Assembly (NCBI RefSeq): GCF_009617755.1
Contig: NZ_BGZH01000001.1
Coordinates: 1,860,001-1,924,000 of the forward strand
Direction of reading: 5' to 3'
DNA length: 64,000 nucleotides
DNA from: Marinobacter salsuginis
Lineage (GTDB): Bacteria > Pseudomonadota > Gammaproteobacteria > Pseudomonadales > Oleiphilaceae
In this document: positions 26,875-35,353 of the stretch, one piece after another
How the letters are laid out: each line of letters opens with the position of its first letter
How positions within the stretch are numbered: position 1 is the first letter of the stretch
The notes under the pieces: generated by a model
Database searches by the model: none
What the model was told of the DNA's origin: nothing
Seen by the model: only the letters and a program-made list of their open reading frames with translations
Program-made: the position numbers and the translations under genes

Positions 26875-26922
26875 TCGTTTTCTCCAAAACCGAGCGGTTG
26901 GCTTAACCGCCAATTGCCGGGG

Positions 26923-27031
26923 CAGCCGGATGGGGGCGACTTTCTGAAACCGTGCGGAGCCAGGGATGGCGGAGCCGAGCGTACACGGAAGTATTTACAG
27001 CGTGTTTCAGAAAGTCGCCCCCATCTGGCTG
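26923..27031 (-). repeat. Intergenic long inverted-repeat element, copy C
   Basis: 28-base arms at 26923-26950 and 27004-27031 are complementary except for one G-T wobble; they begin CAGCCGGATGGGGGCGA and end CTTTCTGAAAC. The 53-base interior carries the family core in the opposite orientation to copies A, B and D (reverse complement CGCTGTAAATACTTCC, then GTGTACGCTC). The inner hairpin is reduced to GCCA/TGGC. It lies between tpx and the MATE transporter gene. Confidence 0.85.
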
Positions 27032-27134
27032 AATGCACCCAAAGCCGCGCCGAAGGGCCTGCTAACACCCAAGCCAGGACCTGTTAGAATCCCCGCACAA
27101 AGCCCGAATCCTAACCAAAGGCCCCTGACGCCCC

Positions 27135-28472
27135 GTGCAGACCACCACCCAGAACCCATCCCTGGCCCGCCAGCTCTACAGCATGACCTGGCCCATGCTC
27201 TTCGGGGTACTGTCCCTGATGACCTTCCAGCTGGCCGACAGTGCCTTCGTGGGTCAACTGGGTCGGGATCCGCTGGCGGCCCTGGGCTTTACCCTGCCGA
27301 TGCAGCAACTGATCATCGGCCTTCAAGTGGGTCTGGGTATTGCCACCACGGCGATCGTCTCCCGCACATTGGGTGCCGGCGATGAGCTTCGAGCCTATCG
27401 CCTGGGCGGGCTGATCATCACCGTTGGCGGCAGCCTCGTTTTCGTCATCTGCGTGGCCCTGTGGTTTCTGCAGGAGCACATCATGACAGCCCTGGGCGCG
27501 GAGGAATCACTGCTGCCATTGATCCGCCAGTACTGGGTGCCCTGGCTGATGGCCGCCTGGACCGGCGCGTTCCTGTATTTTGGCTACAGCGTTTGCCGGT
27601 CCCATGGCGACACCAAATTGCCCGGGTACATGATGGTGGCTACCAGCCTTACCAACATCGCCCTGGACCCGCTGTACATTTTCGTTTTCGGCTGGGGCCT
27701 GCCCGGTGCCGCCTGGGCCACCATTACCTCTTTTGGTATCGGCTGCCTGGTGATCTACCCGAAGCTCCTGAAACGCCACTGGGTTCGGTTCGATCTTCAG
27801 GAGCTTGCGCTCTGGAAGGCCCTGAAACAGCTCAACGGCATCATGGCGCCGGCCATGGTCAGCCAACTGATGCCGGCGGTTTCCGCGATGCTTGCGACGG
27901 CCCTGGTAGCGGGATTCGGCTCGGCCTCGGTGGCCGCCTGGGGCCTGGGCACCCGCCTGGAATTCTTCTCGATTGTGGTGGTACTGGCACTGACCATGTC
28001 GATGCCGCCGATGATTGGCCGCATGCTGGGGGCTGGCGATATCGAGCAGATCCGGAAGCTGGTTCGTCTGGCCGTGCGTTTCGTGGTGGTCTGGCAATTG
28101 GCCATTGGCCTGGCCTGGGTGGTGGCATCCGGATTGGTGTCCGAGCTGTTCTCCAGCGACGGTGACGTTCAGGAGGTTCTGGCCGGTTATCTGTTGCGGG
28201 TGCCACTCAGTTACAGCGGTCTGGGCGTGTGTATGCTGATGGTGTCGGTGTGCAATGCCCTGGGGCTGGCAATGCGGGCCCTGCTGGTGTCCACCCTGCG
28301 CCTGTTTCTGTGCTTCCTGCCTCTGCTCTGGCTGGGCAGCCAGATCAATGGCATCTATGGCCTGATGAGTGGTGCGCTGGTCGGCAATCTGTTTGCCGGC
28401 GCCATGGCGTACAGCTTTTACCGGTCCGGCATGGCGCGCTTGAAGGCCGAGGTGGCCTCAGGCAAAGCGTGA
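27135..28472 (+). CDS. MATE-family efflux transporter
   Basis: A 445-residue inner-membrane transporter with about twelve helices of the MatE superfamily (DinF/NorM-like). It starts at GTG 27135. Family features include SMTWPMLFGVLSLMTFQLADSAFVGQLG in pattern, IATTAIVSRTLGAGD, the symmetrical second half VAAWGLGTRLEFFSIVV, and MPPMIGRMLGAGD. Such proteins export cationic drugs or metabolites with Na+ or H+. The 3' end overlaps the convergent thioesterase gene by 15 bases. Confidence 0.9.
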   Translation: MQTTTQNPSLARQLYSMTWPMLFGVLSLMTFQLADSAFVGQLGRDPLAALGFTLPMQQLIIGLQVGLGIATTAIVSRTLGAGDELRAYRLGGLIITVGGSLVFVICVALWFLQEHIMTALGAEESLLPLIRQYWVPWLMAAWTGAFLYFGYSVCRSHGDTKLPGYMMVATSLTNIALDPLYIFVFGWGLPGAAWATITSFGIGCLVIYPKLLKRHWVRFDLQELALWKALKQLNGIMAPAMVSQLMPAVSAMLATALVAGFGSASVAAWGLGTRLEFFSIVVVLALTMSMPPMIGRMLGAGDIEQIRKLVRLAVRFVVVWQLAIGLAWVVASGLVSELFSSDGDVQEVLAGYLLRVPLSYSGLGVCMLMVSVCNALGLAMRALLVSTLRLFLCFLPLLWLGSQINGIYGLMSGALVGNLFAGAMAYSFYRSGMARLKAEVASGKA

Positions 28473-28883
28473 ACGGAAGCTTTCGGGTATTGGCACCACT
28501 TCTTTGCGGTGGTAGTTGAAGAAGACGAAGCCGTATTTCGCCAGGGCCACGGGCTGGCCGCTTTCGGCCTTGGTAACCCGGAATACGAAATCCCCGCCAT
28601 ACTTGTTGAAGTCCATAACGCCTACTTCAAACCTGAGCATTTCCGGAAAGAAGGATTCGGACTGATACATGGTGGCCAGGTCGGTGACGATGATGCCGGT
28701 GCCATCCTTGCTGGCTTCCTGGATGCCATAACTGACCAGGAACTGGGCCCGGGCTTCGGACAGCATGGAGATCAGGGCGTCGTTGCCGAGGTGGTTGGCG
28801 CCGTTGATGTCGGTGATTCTTACCGGCATTCTGGTTTCGAAGCAGAAGACGTCGTCCGGGAAGGAGAGTTTGATTCGGGCCAC
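28458..28883 (-). CDS. Thioesterase-superfamily (hot-dog fold) protein
   Basis: A 141-residue 4-hydroxybenzoyl-CoA-thioesterase-like protein. MPVRITDINGANHLGNDALIS carries the Asp/His region of the hot-dog active site, followed by the long helix SEARAQFLVSYGI and beta strands ending VALAKYGFVFFNYHRKEVV. It probably hydrolyses an acyl-CoA in the cytoplasm; chain length is unknown. The start is GTG at 28883, with AGGAA six bases upstream. It is divergent from the Nudix fusion gene, with repeat copy D between. Confidence 0.78.
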   Translation of the reverse strand: MARIKLSFPDDVFCFETRMPVRITDINGANHLGNDALISMLSEARAQFLVSYGIQEASKDGTGIIVTDLATMYQSESFFPEMLRFEVGVMDFNKYGGDFVFRVTKAESGQPVALAKYGFVFFNYHRKEVVPIPESFRSRFA

Positions 28884-29014
28884 GGGGGTTCCTGTTTTCG
28901 TTTCGTATCCTGGGGCGAATCATACGCTGTTCGACTTTAGTGTTCATCTCAAGACGCCCCGTCCCAAATCGGTTATCTTGCTATGAGATCTCCGCGCCGT
29001 TGGTTTTGGTGGAG

Positions 29015-29126
29015 CGACGGCAGGGAAGGGCTTTCCAAAACACGCTCCTTGCGGCACGTCCATGTGACGCTTGACTGTCGCCATCCCTGGCGACAGACAG
29101 TTTTGGAAAGCCCTTCCCTGCCATCG
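29015..29126 (+). repeat. Intergenic long inverted-repeat element, copy D
   Basis: Arms at 29015-29041 and 29100-29126 pair over 23 perfect base pairs (29019-29041 with 29100-29122), then one mismatch and three more pairs. Arms run GGCAGGGAAG then GGCTTTCCAAAAC. The 58-base interior differs from copy B at only two positions, including the same 9-bp inner hairpin CTGTCGCCA/TGGCGACAG. It lies between divergent genes, in the place where their promoters would be. Confidence 0.9.
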
Positions 29127-29175
29127 TTCGTATCACTCCCGCGCACTGGCAATAAATATTTGAAGATGGAGTCTT

Positions 29176-30813
29176 ATGGAAATTCGTCCTGCTGCCACAC
29201 TGGTTCTGGTTCGTGATACTTCCGATGGCCTTGAGGTCCTGTTGCTGCAACGCACTTGGGACGCAGTGTTCATGCCCGGCTATTTTGTGTTTCCTGGCGG
29301 GCGGGTCGAGGAAGACGAGACTCATGGCCAGGAGCATGTGATCGGGGCCGGAGACGCCGAGATCAGTCAGATCATGAGCGTCGATGAAGGCGGCGCGGAC
29401 TATATGCTGGCGGCGGTTCGGGAATGTTTTGAGGAGTCCGGGGTTCTAGTTGCCGTGGATAAACAGGGGAATCCCATATCCGGCGATCATCCTGTTCACG
29501 CTGACCGGAAGTCGGTGTTCGACGGCGAGCTTTCTCTGGCCAATCTGTGTGAAAAGTATGGGTTGGCAATTCCGCTGGACAGGCTGGCTTACCTTGGCCA
29601 CTGGATCACGCCGCCGGGGCCGCCACGGCGTTTCGATACGCGGTTTTTTGTGACGCCCGCGCCGGAAGGTCAACTGGCCGGTCACGACGGGGTGGAGACC
29701 ATTGATCATGTCTGGATTCGCCCGGAGCAGGCCCTTGAGGATCATCGGAATGGCCAGCGGTTGCTGGGGTTGCCGACGATCCGGACGCTGCGGGTGCTCA
29801 GTGATTTCGACACCGCTGAGGCGCTGATGCGCTACGCCCATGCCAATCCGCCGGAGCCCTACCCGAGTCAGCCCTGGCCGGCCCTGAAAAAGGGCAAGGC
29901 GGTGACTCTGGAACCGGGGGCGCCAGCCTATGATGAGGCGGCGAAGCTGGATCCGGAAGGTGAAGGCTCAACCCGGGCAGAGATTATTCCTGGTGAACCG
30001 GTTGAGGTTGCGGCCCGGGTGATACGGCTGACGGCGCCCAATCCGGGCATGATGACGGGGCCGGGCACCAACACCTATATCCTGGGCCATGAGCGTTTCA
30101 CGGTGATTGATCCAGGTCCCGCCAACGAGTCTCATATCGAGCGGATTCTGGAGGTGACCGGTGGCGTGGTTGATCAGGTTCTGGTGACTCACACGCATCA
30201 GGACCATTCGCCGGCCGTAGCCGCCCTGAAAGAGCGCACAGGCTGCCGGGTGTTCGGTTGGCCGGCGCCCGAAGGTGCGGGGCAAGACCAGACCTTCCGT
30301 GCCGACGATGAGCCGGAGCACGGCGATCTGATTGTGACCGAGGCCGGGATTCTGAAGGTGCTGCATACCCCGGGCCATGCGTCGAACCACCTGTGTTTTC
30401 TGCTGACCGAGCAGAAGCTGCTGTTTTCCGGCGATCACATCATGCAGGGTTCAACGGTGGTGATTAATCCGCCGGACGGCGACATGAAGGCGTATATCGA
30501 GTCGCTGTACGAGTTGCTGGCCGAGTCCGTTCGTTACATTGCGCCAGCACACGGTTTCCTGATGGGGCAGCCCGAGGCCGTGATCGATTTCCTGATTACC
30601 CATCGATTGTCCCGTGAGCACAAGGTGGCCCGGGCGCTGGAGGCCCTGGCTCCAGTGGATCTGAAAACCCTCACAGCGAAAGCCTATGACGATGTTCCGG
30701 CCGCCATCCATGGCCTTGCGGCGCGATCAGCACTGGCGCATTTGCTGAAACTGGAGGCCGAGCACCGGGCGTTCCGGGAGCACGACCTGTGGCACGCCGT
30801 ACACGACAGCTAA
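29176..30813 (+). CDS. Nudix hydrolase / metallo-beta-lactamase-fold fusion
   Basis: A 545-residue two-domain enzyme. The N-terminal Nudix domain (1-215) has a Nudix box interrupted by about 30 residues, GG at 41-42 and RECFEESG at 82-89, the arrangement of the NUDT19/coenzyme-A-diphosphatase-like subgroup. The C-terminal MBL domain (270-545, LACTB2-like) has PGMMTGPGTNTYIL, the zinc motif THTHQDH (His339, His341, Asp343, His344), HTPGHASNHLCF, FSGDH and PAHG. Both active sites look intact. It might hydrolyse a nucleoside-diphosphate-linked metabolite or CoA and then an ester or RNA product. The fusion rather than any single substrate is the robust observation. ATG 29176 follows repeat copy D. 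Confidence 0.85.
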   Translation: MEIRPAATLVLVRDTSDGLEVLLLQRTWDAVFMPGYFVFPGGRVEEDETHGQEHVIGAGDAEISQIMSVDEGGADYMLAAVRECFEESGVLVAVDKQGNPISGDHPVHADRKSVFDGELSLANLCEKYGLAIPLDRLAYLGHWITPPGPPRRFDTRFFVTPAPEGQLAGHDGVETIDHVWIRPEQALEDHRNGQRLLGLPTIRTLRVLSDFDTAEALMRYAHANPPEPYPSQPWPALKKGKAVTLEPGAPAYDEAAKLDPEGEGSTRAEIIPGEPVEVAARVIRLTAPNPGMMTGPGTNTYILGHERFTVIDPGPANESHIERILEVTGGVVDQVLVTHTHQDHSPAVAALKERTGCRVFGWPAPEGAGQDQTFRADDEPEHGDLIVTEAGILKVLHTPGHASNHLCFLLTEQKLLFSGDHIMQGSTVVINPPDGDMKAYIESLYELLAESVRYIAPAHGFLMGQPEAVIDFLITHRLSREHKVARALEALAPVDLKTLTAKAYDDVPAAIHGLAARSALAHLLKLEAEHRAFREHDLWHAVHDS

Positions 30814-31004
30814 CGCGGCAGTAACGAAAGCACACCGGATTTCGCAAAATAACCATATAGTTGATCGCTTTTGCGGCGTATAACTATTGCCGATATCACT
30901 TGCCCGGATTTCATGAAAGTGGCATTAAACCTTTGTCACAGCAGTATTCATGACCGCCAGAGGCACTCTATCCTTGAGCGCACACTGACGAACCGTGAGG
31001 AAAT

Positions 31005-32390
31005 ATGCTGTTTGAGCGGCTTCAAAAACCGTCCCACCGGACCCTGCTGATTGCCCTGGTTATTCCCTGGCTCTCGGCCCCCCTGTTTGCCGAAACCGAT
31101 TCGAAAGAAGCCGGCAAAAAATCCGAGGTGCTGATTGCGGAGCTGGCCGAAGACGAGAGCGTCGAGGATGTCGAGCATTCGGCTCCGCTGCAGCGGGACG
31201 GACAGAAAGAAAAAGCGCCGAAACCAAAAACCTCACGGGGCGGTGCCGGTGTTGATACCCCCTCATCAGCTTCCCGCAAGGTGGCTCCGAACATCGATCT
31301 GAAAGAGGTAGCGCCACCACCCGAGGCGCAGACCTCTGCGCCGCCTGAAACCGATGCGGACGCTGCCGAATCCGAGGTCATGGCAACGGAAGCGTTGGCT
31401 GAACCCGAGCCGCAACCCGAGATTCGCGAGGGCAAGGTGTTTACCCTGCTCGACAACGATGTCATGCCTGGCACCTCTACCCGCCTGGCGTGGACACCCG
31501 GCATCCAGATTGCCGGCCTGTCCCAGACAACCCCGGTTCTGGTGGTCAACGGCATCAACGCCGGCCCCACCCTGTGCCTCACCGGCGCCATCCACGGGGA
31601 TGAGTTGAATGGCATCGAGATCATCCGCCAGACCATGTATGACCTGAACCCCGAAAAACTGTCGGGCACGGTGGTGGGTGTGCCGATCGTGAACCTGCCG
31701 GGGTTCCAGCAGGGCAGCCGGTATCTGCCCGATCGTCGCGATCTCAACCGGCATTTCCCGGGCAGCCCCGACGGCAGCCTGGCCGACCGCATTGCCCATT
31801 CGCTGTTCGAGAACGTGATTCGCAAGTGCGACATGCTGGTGGACATCCACACCGGCTCACTGAAGCGCACCAACCTGCCGCAACTTCGTGCCGACATGAA
31901 CAACCCGGACGTGGCGGAATTCACTCGCGGCTTTGATCGCATGGCAGTGGTGCACAGCACAGGTTCGGCAGGCATGCTGCGCACGGCGGCTGTGGAAGCC
32001 GGGATTCGAACAGTCACCCTGGAAGCCGGCGAGTCTCACCGCATCCAGCAACACCAGATCAGCGCCGGCGTGAACAGCCTGACCAGCCTGATGGAACGCC
32101 AGGGCATGATCTCCCGGATGTTCGTCTGGGGCGATCCGGAACCGGTCTATTACGATTCCGACTGGATCCGCGCGGACCACGGCGGAATCCTGTTCAGCGA
32201 AATCGAGCTGGGGGCAAACGTGTCGGAAGGGGAAATTCTCGGTTACGTCTCCGACCCGATCACCAATGCCCAGCACCCGATTCGGTCCACCAGCGATGGC
32301 CGGGTTATCGGCATGGCCGTGGATCAGGTGGTGATGGCCGGTTTCGCCGCCTACCACATTGGTACGGAGGCAGAAGTTCCCGGAGAGTAG
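31005..32390 (+). CDS. Periplasmic aspartoacylase/succinylglutamate desuccinylase-like zinc acylase
   Basis: A 461-residue protein with a signal peptide (cleavage near APLFA-E, residue 29). A long Pro/Glu/Ala/Lys-rich linker (about 30-140) precedes an M14-like AstE/aspartoacylase domain. Zinc ligands are His197 and Glu200 in GAIHGDELNG and His282 in DIHTGS; DRRDLNRHFPG and ESHRIQQH follow. The C-terminal beta domain (about 375-455) resembles the biotinyl-like cap of these acylases. A secreted zinc hydrolase cleaving an N-acyl or peptide bond in the periplasm is likely, with substrate unknown. GAGG precedes ATG 31005. Confidence 0.82.
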   Translation: MLFERLQKPSHRTLLIALVIPWLSAPLFAETDSKEAGKKSEVLIAELAEDESVEDVEHSAPLQRDGQKEKAPKPKTSRGGAGVDTPSSASRKVAPNIDLKEVAPPPEAQTSAPPETDADAAESEVMATEALAEPEPQPEIREGKVFTLLDNDVMPGTSTRLAWTPGIQIAGLSQTTPVLVVNGINAGPTLCLTGAIHGDELNGIEIIRQTMYDLNPEKLSGTVVGVPIVNLPGFQQGSRYLPDRRDLNRHFPGSPDGSLADRIAHSLFENVIRKCDMLVDIHTGSLKRTNLPQLRADMNNPDVAEFTRGFDRMAVVHSTGSAGMLRTAAVEAGIRTVTLEAGESHRIQQHQISAGVNSLTSLMERQGMISRMFVWGDPEPVYYDSDWIRADHGGILFSEIELGANVSEGEILGYVSDPITNAQHPIRSTSDGRVIGMAVDQVVMAGFAAYHIGTEAEVPGE

Positions 32391-32435
32391 TATGCTAGGC
32401 TTTTTTCGGGCACCACCAACCCCACAGGAGCCTTT

Positions 32436-33404
32436 GTGTCTTCCGAGAACGCCGGAGTCTTGTCACGTATTCCCGGCCTGGCCTACATTGGCCTGGTTCT
32501 TACACCCCTGTTCTGGGCCGGCAACGCGGTTGTGGCCCGGGGCACGGTAGAGAGCATACCGCCACTCTCCATGTCGTTCTGGCGCTGGGTTATCGCCCTG
32601 GCTATCCTGCTGCCTTTCGGGCTTCCGGGAATCTGGCGCCACCGCGAGGTTATCCGTCAGCGCTTCGGCTCCATGCTGGCCCTGGCGACTTTCAGTGTTG
32701 GCGCGTTCAATACTCTGCTGTATCTGGCGGCCACCACAACCACCGCCACCAATATTGCCCTGATCAACGCCACCATTCCCATTTTCGTCGCACTGCTGGC
32801 GTGGATTCTGCTCGGGGACCGCACCCGTCCGATCCAGGCCTTCGGGATAGCCCTGGCCATTACAGGCATCGTTACCGTAATCGCCCGCGGTGACCTCTCG
32901 GTGCTGACCAGCCTTGAAGCCCAGCCGGGGGATCTGATCATGGTGGCGGCGGTATTCAGTTGGGGACTGTTTTCAGTGCTGTTGCGGCGACAGGCCGTGC
33001 CTCTGCCTGCGTTGACCTTTCTGACCACGCAGATCCTTCTGGGAACCCTGGTTGTACTGCCGTTCTACCTGACCGATCTGATTTTCTTTTCCGGTGGCTT
33101 CGAGCTTTCCCGGAGCACGGCACTGCCACTCCTGTATTTCGCAATCTTCCCGGGGATCCTGGCCTATGGATTCTGGAATCATGGTGTGCATAAAATTGGC
33201 CCGGCCCGAGCGGCCATCTTCATGTACCTGACGCCTGTCTTCGCCTCGATTCTGGCGAGCATTTTCCTGGCCGAATCCCTCGGGCTGTTTCACATTATTG
33301 GAGGTGCGCTGATTCTTGCCGGGCTGGTGCTGGCCACGCAGACCCGAAAACGCACCCACTACCCAACCCCAGAACAGTCAGCAAAAGGAGACCCCAATGA
33401 TTAG
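32436..33404 (+). CDS. EamA/DMT-family transporter
   Basis: A 322-residue inner-membrane protein with ten hydrophobic segments in two EamA repeats (TPLFWAGNAVVARGTVESIPP and AIFPGILAYGFWNHGVHKIGP). It starts at GTG 32436 with AGGAG five bases upstream. Members export amino acids or other small metabolites; none can be assigned. It overlaps the start of the next gene by eight bases, suggesting cotranscription. Confidence 0.85.
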   Translation: MSSENAGVLSRIPGLAYIGLVLTPLFWAGNAVVARGTVESIPPLSMSFWRWVIALAILLPFGLPGIWRHREVIRQRFGSMLALATFSVGAFNTLLYLAATTTTATNIALINATIPIFVALLAWILLGDRTRPIQAFGIALAITGIVTVIARGDLSVLTSLEAQPGDLIMVAAVFSWGLFSVLLRRQAVPLPALTFLTTQILLGTLVVLPFYLTDLIFFSGGFELSRSTALPLLYFAIFPGILAYGFWNHGVHKIGPARAAIFMYLTPVFASILASIFLAESLGLFHIIGGALILAGLVLATQTRKRTHYPTPEQSAKGDPND

Positions 33405-33942
33405 ATCTATCCCAGGAAACGCTCACAGCTTCTTTTGCCTGGTTCTGGTCCTTCTGGCCGCCGGCCTGTCTTTGCCGGCTGCCGCAGAACCCTGCGATCC
33501 TGAAGAGTCCAAGTGGGTACCCAGCCGCTACTACCCGGCAGGCTCCGCAGTGTTTCACAAGGGCAACTGGTACGAATCCCGCGAACTGCATCAGGGGCTG
33601 GAGCCAGGCATTACCTTCGACTGGAAAGAGCTGGATTCTGTGCCGGACTGCGAGGGCCGTAAGCAAGCGGTTGAACAGTCCCAGACCGAAGAAGGTCAAC
33701 AGGGACCCGAGGCCGGTACCAGCCAGACTGCCGGCAAGAGCAAGCGGGGCGAGACGGCTTCCGGCATGTGCGTCCGGCCCGACCCATGGCTCTTCTCCAA
33801 AAGCTACACGGTTGGCAGCCTCGCTACCCATGGCGGTCAGATCTGGGAGGCCATTCGGCCAACCAATGGCGATATGCCCGGCATGAACAAGCCTCCGCGC
33901 TGGAAACTGGTGGAGGATCACTGTTCCATGGAGCGACAGTAA
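33397..33942 (+). CDS. Secreted protein with two chitin-binding-type-3-like modules
   Basis: A 181-residue exported protein (signal peptide ending SLPAAA-E). Two similar modules of about 45 residues are visible: SKWVPSRYYPAGSAVFHKGNWYE with WKELDS, then WLFSKSYTVGSLATHGGQIWEA with PPRWKLVEDHC. The pattern of aromatic residues (Y..G..V...G..Y.....PG....W) is that of carbohydrate-binding module 5/12. Each module is bounded by Cys residues. They are joined by a Gln/Glu/Gly/Lys linker. It may bind a polysaccharide in the periplasm or outside; no catalytic domain is present. Its ATG overlaps the upstream EamA gene. Confidence 0.65.
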   Translation: MIRSIPGNAHSFFCLVLVLLAAGLSLPAAAEPCDPEESKWVPSRYYPAGSAVFHKGNWYESRELHQGLEPGITFDWKELDSVPDCEGRKQAVEQSQTEEGQQGPEAGTSQTAGKSKRGETASGMCVRPDPWLFSKSYTVGSLATHGGQIWEAIRPTNGDMPGMNKPPRWKLVEDHCSMERQ

Positions 33943-33958
33943 CCCTCCTGGCCAGTAG

Positions 33959-35143
33959 TCAGAGAGCCGCTTCTATCCGGCCGACAACCTCTTCCAGAAC
34001 CGACCGCGGGCAGCCGATATTCAGGCGCATAAAGCCGCTGCCCGGGTCGCCGAAGGAGATTCCGGGGTTCATGCCCACCCCGGCTTGCCGGACGAAAAAG
34101 CGTTTCAGGCCCGCATCGTCCAGGCCCAGCTCGCGACAATCCAGCCACATGAGGTAGGTACCCTCGGGAGCGGATACGCGAATGCCAGGCAGTCGCTGAC
34201 CAACAGCCTCCACCACATAGTCCCGGTTTGCCTGCAAATAGACCATCAGGTCGTCCAGCCACGGGCCGCCGTGGCGATAGCCGGCCTCGAACCCGGCAAT
34301 ACTGAACGGATTGCACTGGGGCAGATGCATGGACTCGAACACTGTCTTCATCGCCTTGCGTCGGTCCGCATCGGGGATCACAAGGGCTGACAGCCCCAAT
34401 CCGGGCATATTGAAACTCTTGCTGGGTGCGACTGCCGTGACCAGTGCGTCGTCAGGGCCTGCCAGGTTGGCCAGCATCGTGTGGCGAGGTTTATCAGGGA
34501 ACGTCAGGTCGCAATGGATCTCGTCGGACACCACCACCAGCTGGTGTCGTCGCGCTATATCGAGAACCGCCCCCAGTTCCTCCTCCGACCAGACCCGGCC
34601 AACCGGGTTATGGGGCGAACACAGCAGCAGAATTCGGGCATCGGGGCGGGCCGCACACTGCTCCAGGTGATCCAGATCCATGCGGTAATGACCCGTATCT
34701 CCGGTATCCGGATCTTCCGGCACCAGCGGGTTCTCGATCACCACCCGGCCACTGTGCCGCACCGAACTGAAAAACGGCGGGTAGACCGGGGGCTGGATGA
34801 TGACCCCCTCACCGGGCCCGGCGTAAGCCATGCAGGCCGCGTTGATCGAGGGCACCACGCCGGGCGCCATCAGTATCCACTCTCGCTGGATTTCCCAGGC
34901 ATGGCGACTGGCGAACCAGTCAATCATCGACTGGTATAGACTGTCCGGAAACAGCGTGTAGCCATAGACCGGATGTTTGGCCCTCTCCGCCAACGCCTGG
35001 GTGACAGCCTCCGGTGCCGCGAAATCCATATCGGCTACCCAGACCGGAATCACATCCTCGGTGCCAAATACCGCCTTGCGGGCATCAAATTTGACGGAAC
35101 AGGTATGTTCCCGGCGAACGGGGTGATCAAACGGGCTGGACAC
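33959..35143 (-). CDS. MalY/PatB-type PLP-dependent cystathionine beta-lyase/aminotransferase
   Basis: A 394-residue fold-type I PLP enzyme. Family marks are KFDARKAVFGTEDVIPVWVADMDF, LLCSPHNPVGRVWS, VVSDEIHCDLTF and the PLP lysine in APSKSFNMPGLGLS. MalY/PatB enzymes cleave C-S bonds of cystathionine or cysteine conjugates to give thiol/homocysteine, pyruvate and ammonia. The start is the GTG at 35143 with GGAG seven bases upstream; further in-frame sequence upstream is not family-like. It is divergent from an AEC transporter, so amino acid export or import could be linked. Confidence 0.88.
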   Translation of the reverse strand: MSSPFDHPVRREHTCSVKFDARKAVFGTEDVIPVWVADMDFAAPEAVTQALAERAKHPVYGYTLFPDSLYQSMIDWFASRHAWEIQREWILMAPGVVPSINAACMAYAGPGEGVIIQPPVYPPFFSSVRHSGRVVIENPLVPEDPDTGDTGHYRMDLDHLEQCAARPDARILLLCSPHNPVGRVWSEEELGAVLDIARRHQLVVVSDEIHCDLTFPDKPRHTMLANLAGPDDALVTAVAPSKSFNMPGLGLSALVIPDADRRKAMKTVFESMHLPQCNPFSIAGFEAGYRHGGPWLDDLMVYLQANRDYVVEAVGQRLPGIRVSAPEGTYLMWLDCRELGLDDAGLKRFFVRQAGVGMNPGISFGDPGSGFMRLNIGCPRSVLEEVVGRIEAAL

Positions 35144-35353
35144 GGGCACTCTCCAGGGCAGATAACGTGGTAAAAAACGATATTGTGGTGGGCCCGTGCG
35201 ACCATCGCAACTGTCGTCCAGAGATGTCGTCATTGTGTTCATATCCGGCTTTGGTCGAACATCGTCGATAAACACTTGCCCAGGCAGTGCAATACTTGCG
35301 AACCTAACGGTTTATCCAATAACAATGCCGAATTTTCTCCCGGAGCCTTTTCA

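Noticed and set aside
26894-26910. GCGGTT/AACCGC hairpin after tpx
   Set aside because: It has a short stem and no T-run on the plus strand; it may be coincidental beside repeat copy C.
21846-29126. The repeat pair B-D as the ends of a composite transposon
   Set aside because: The genes between them are ordinary chromosomal genes with no transposase, and copy C of the same family lies in between.
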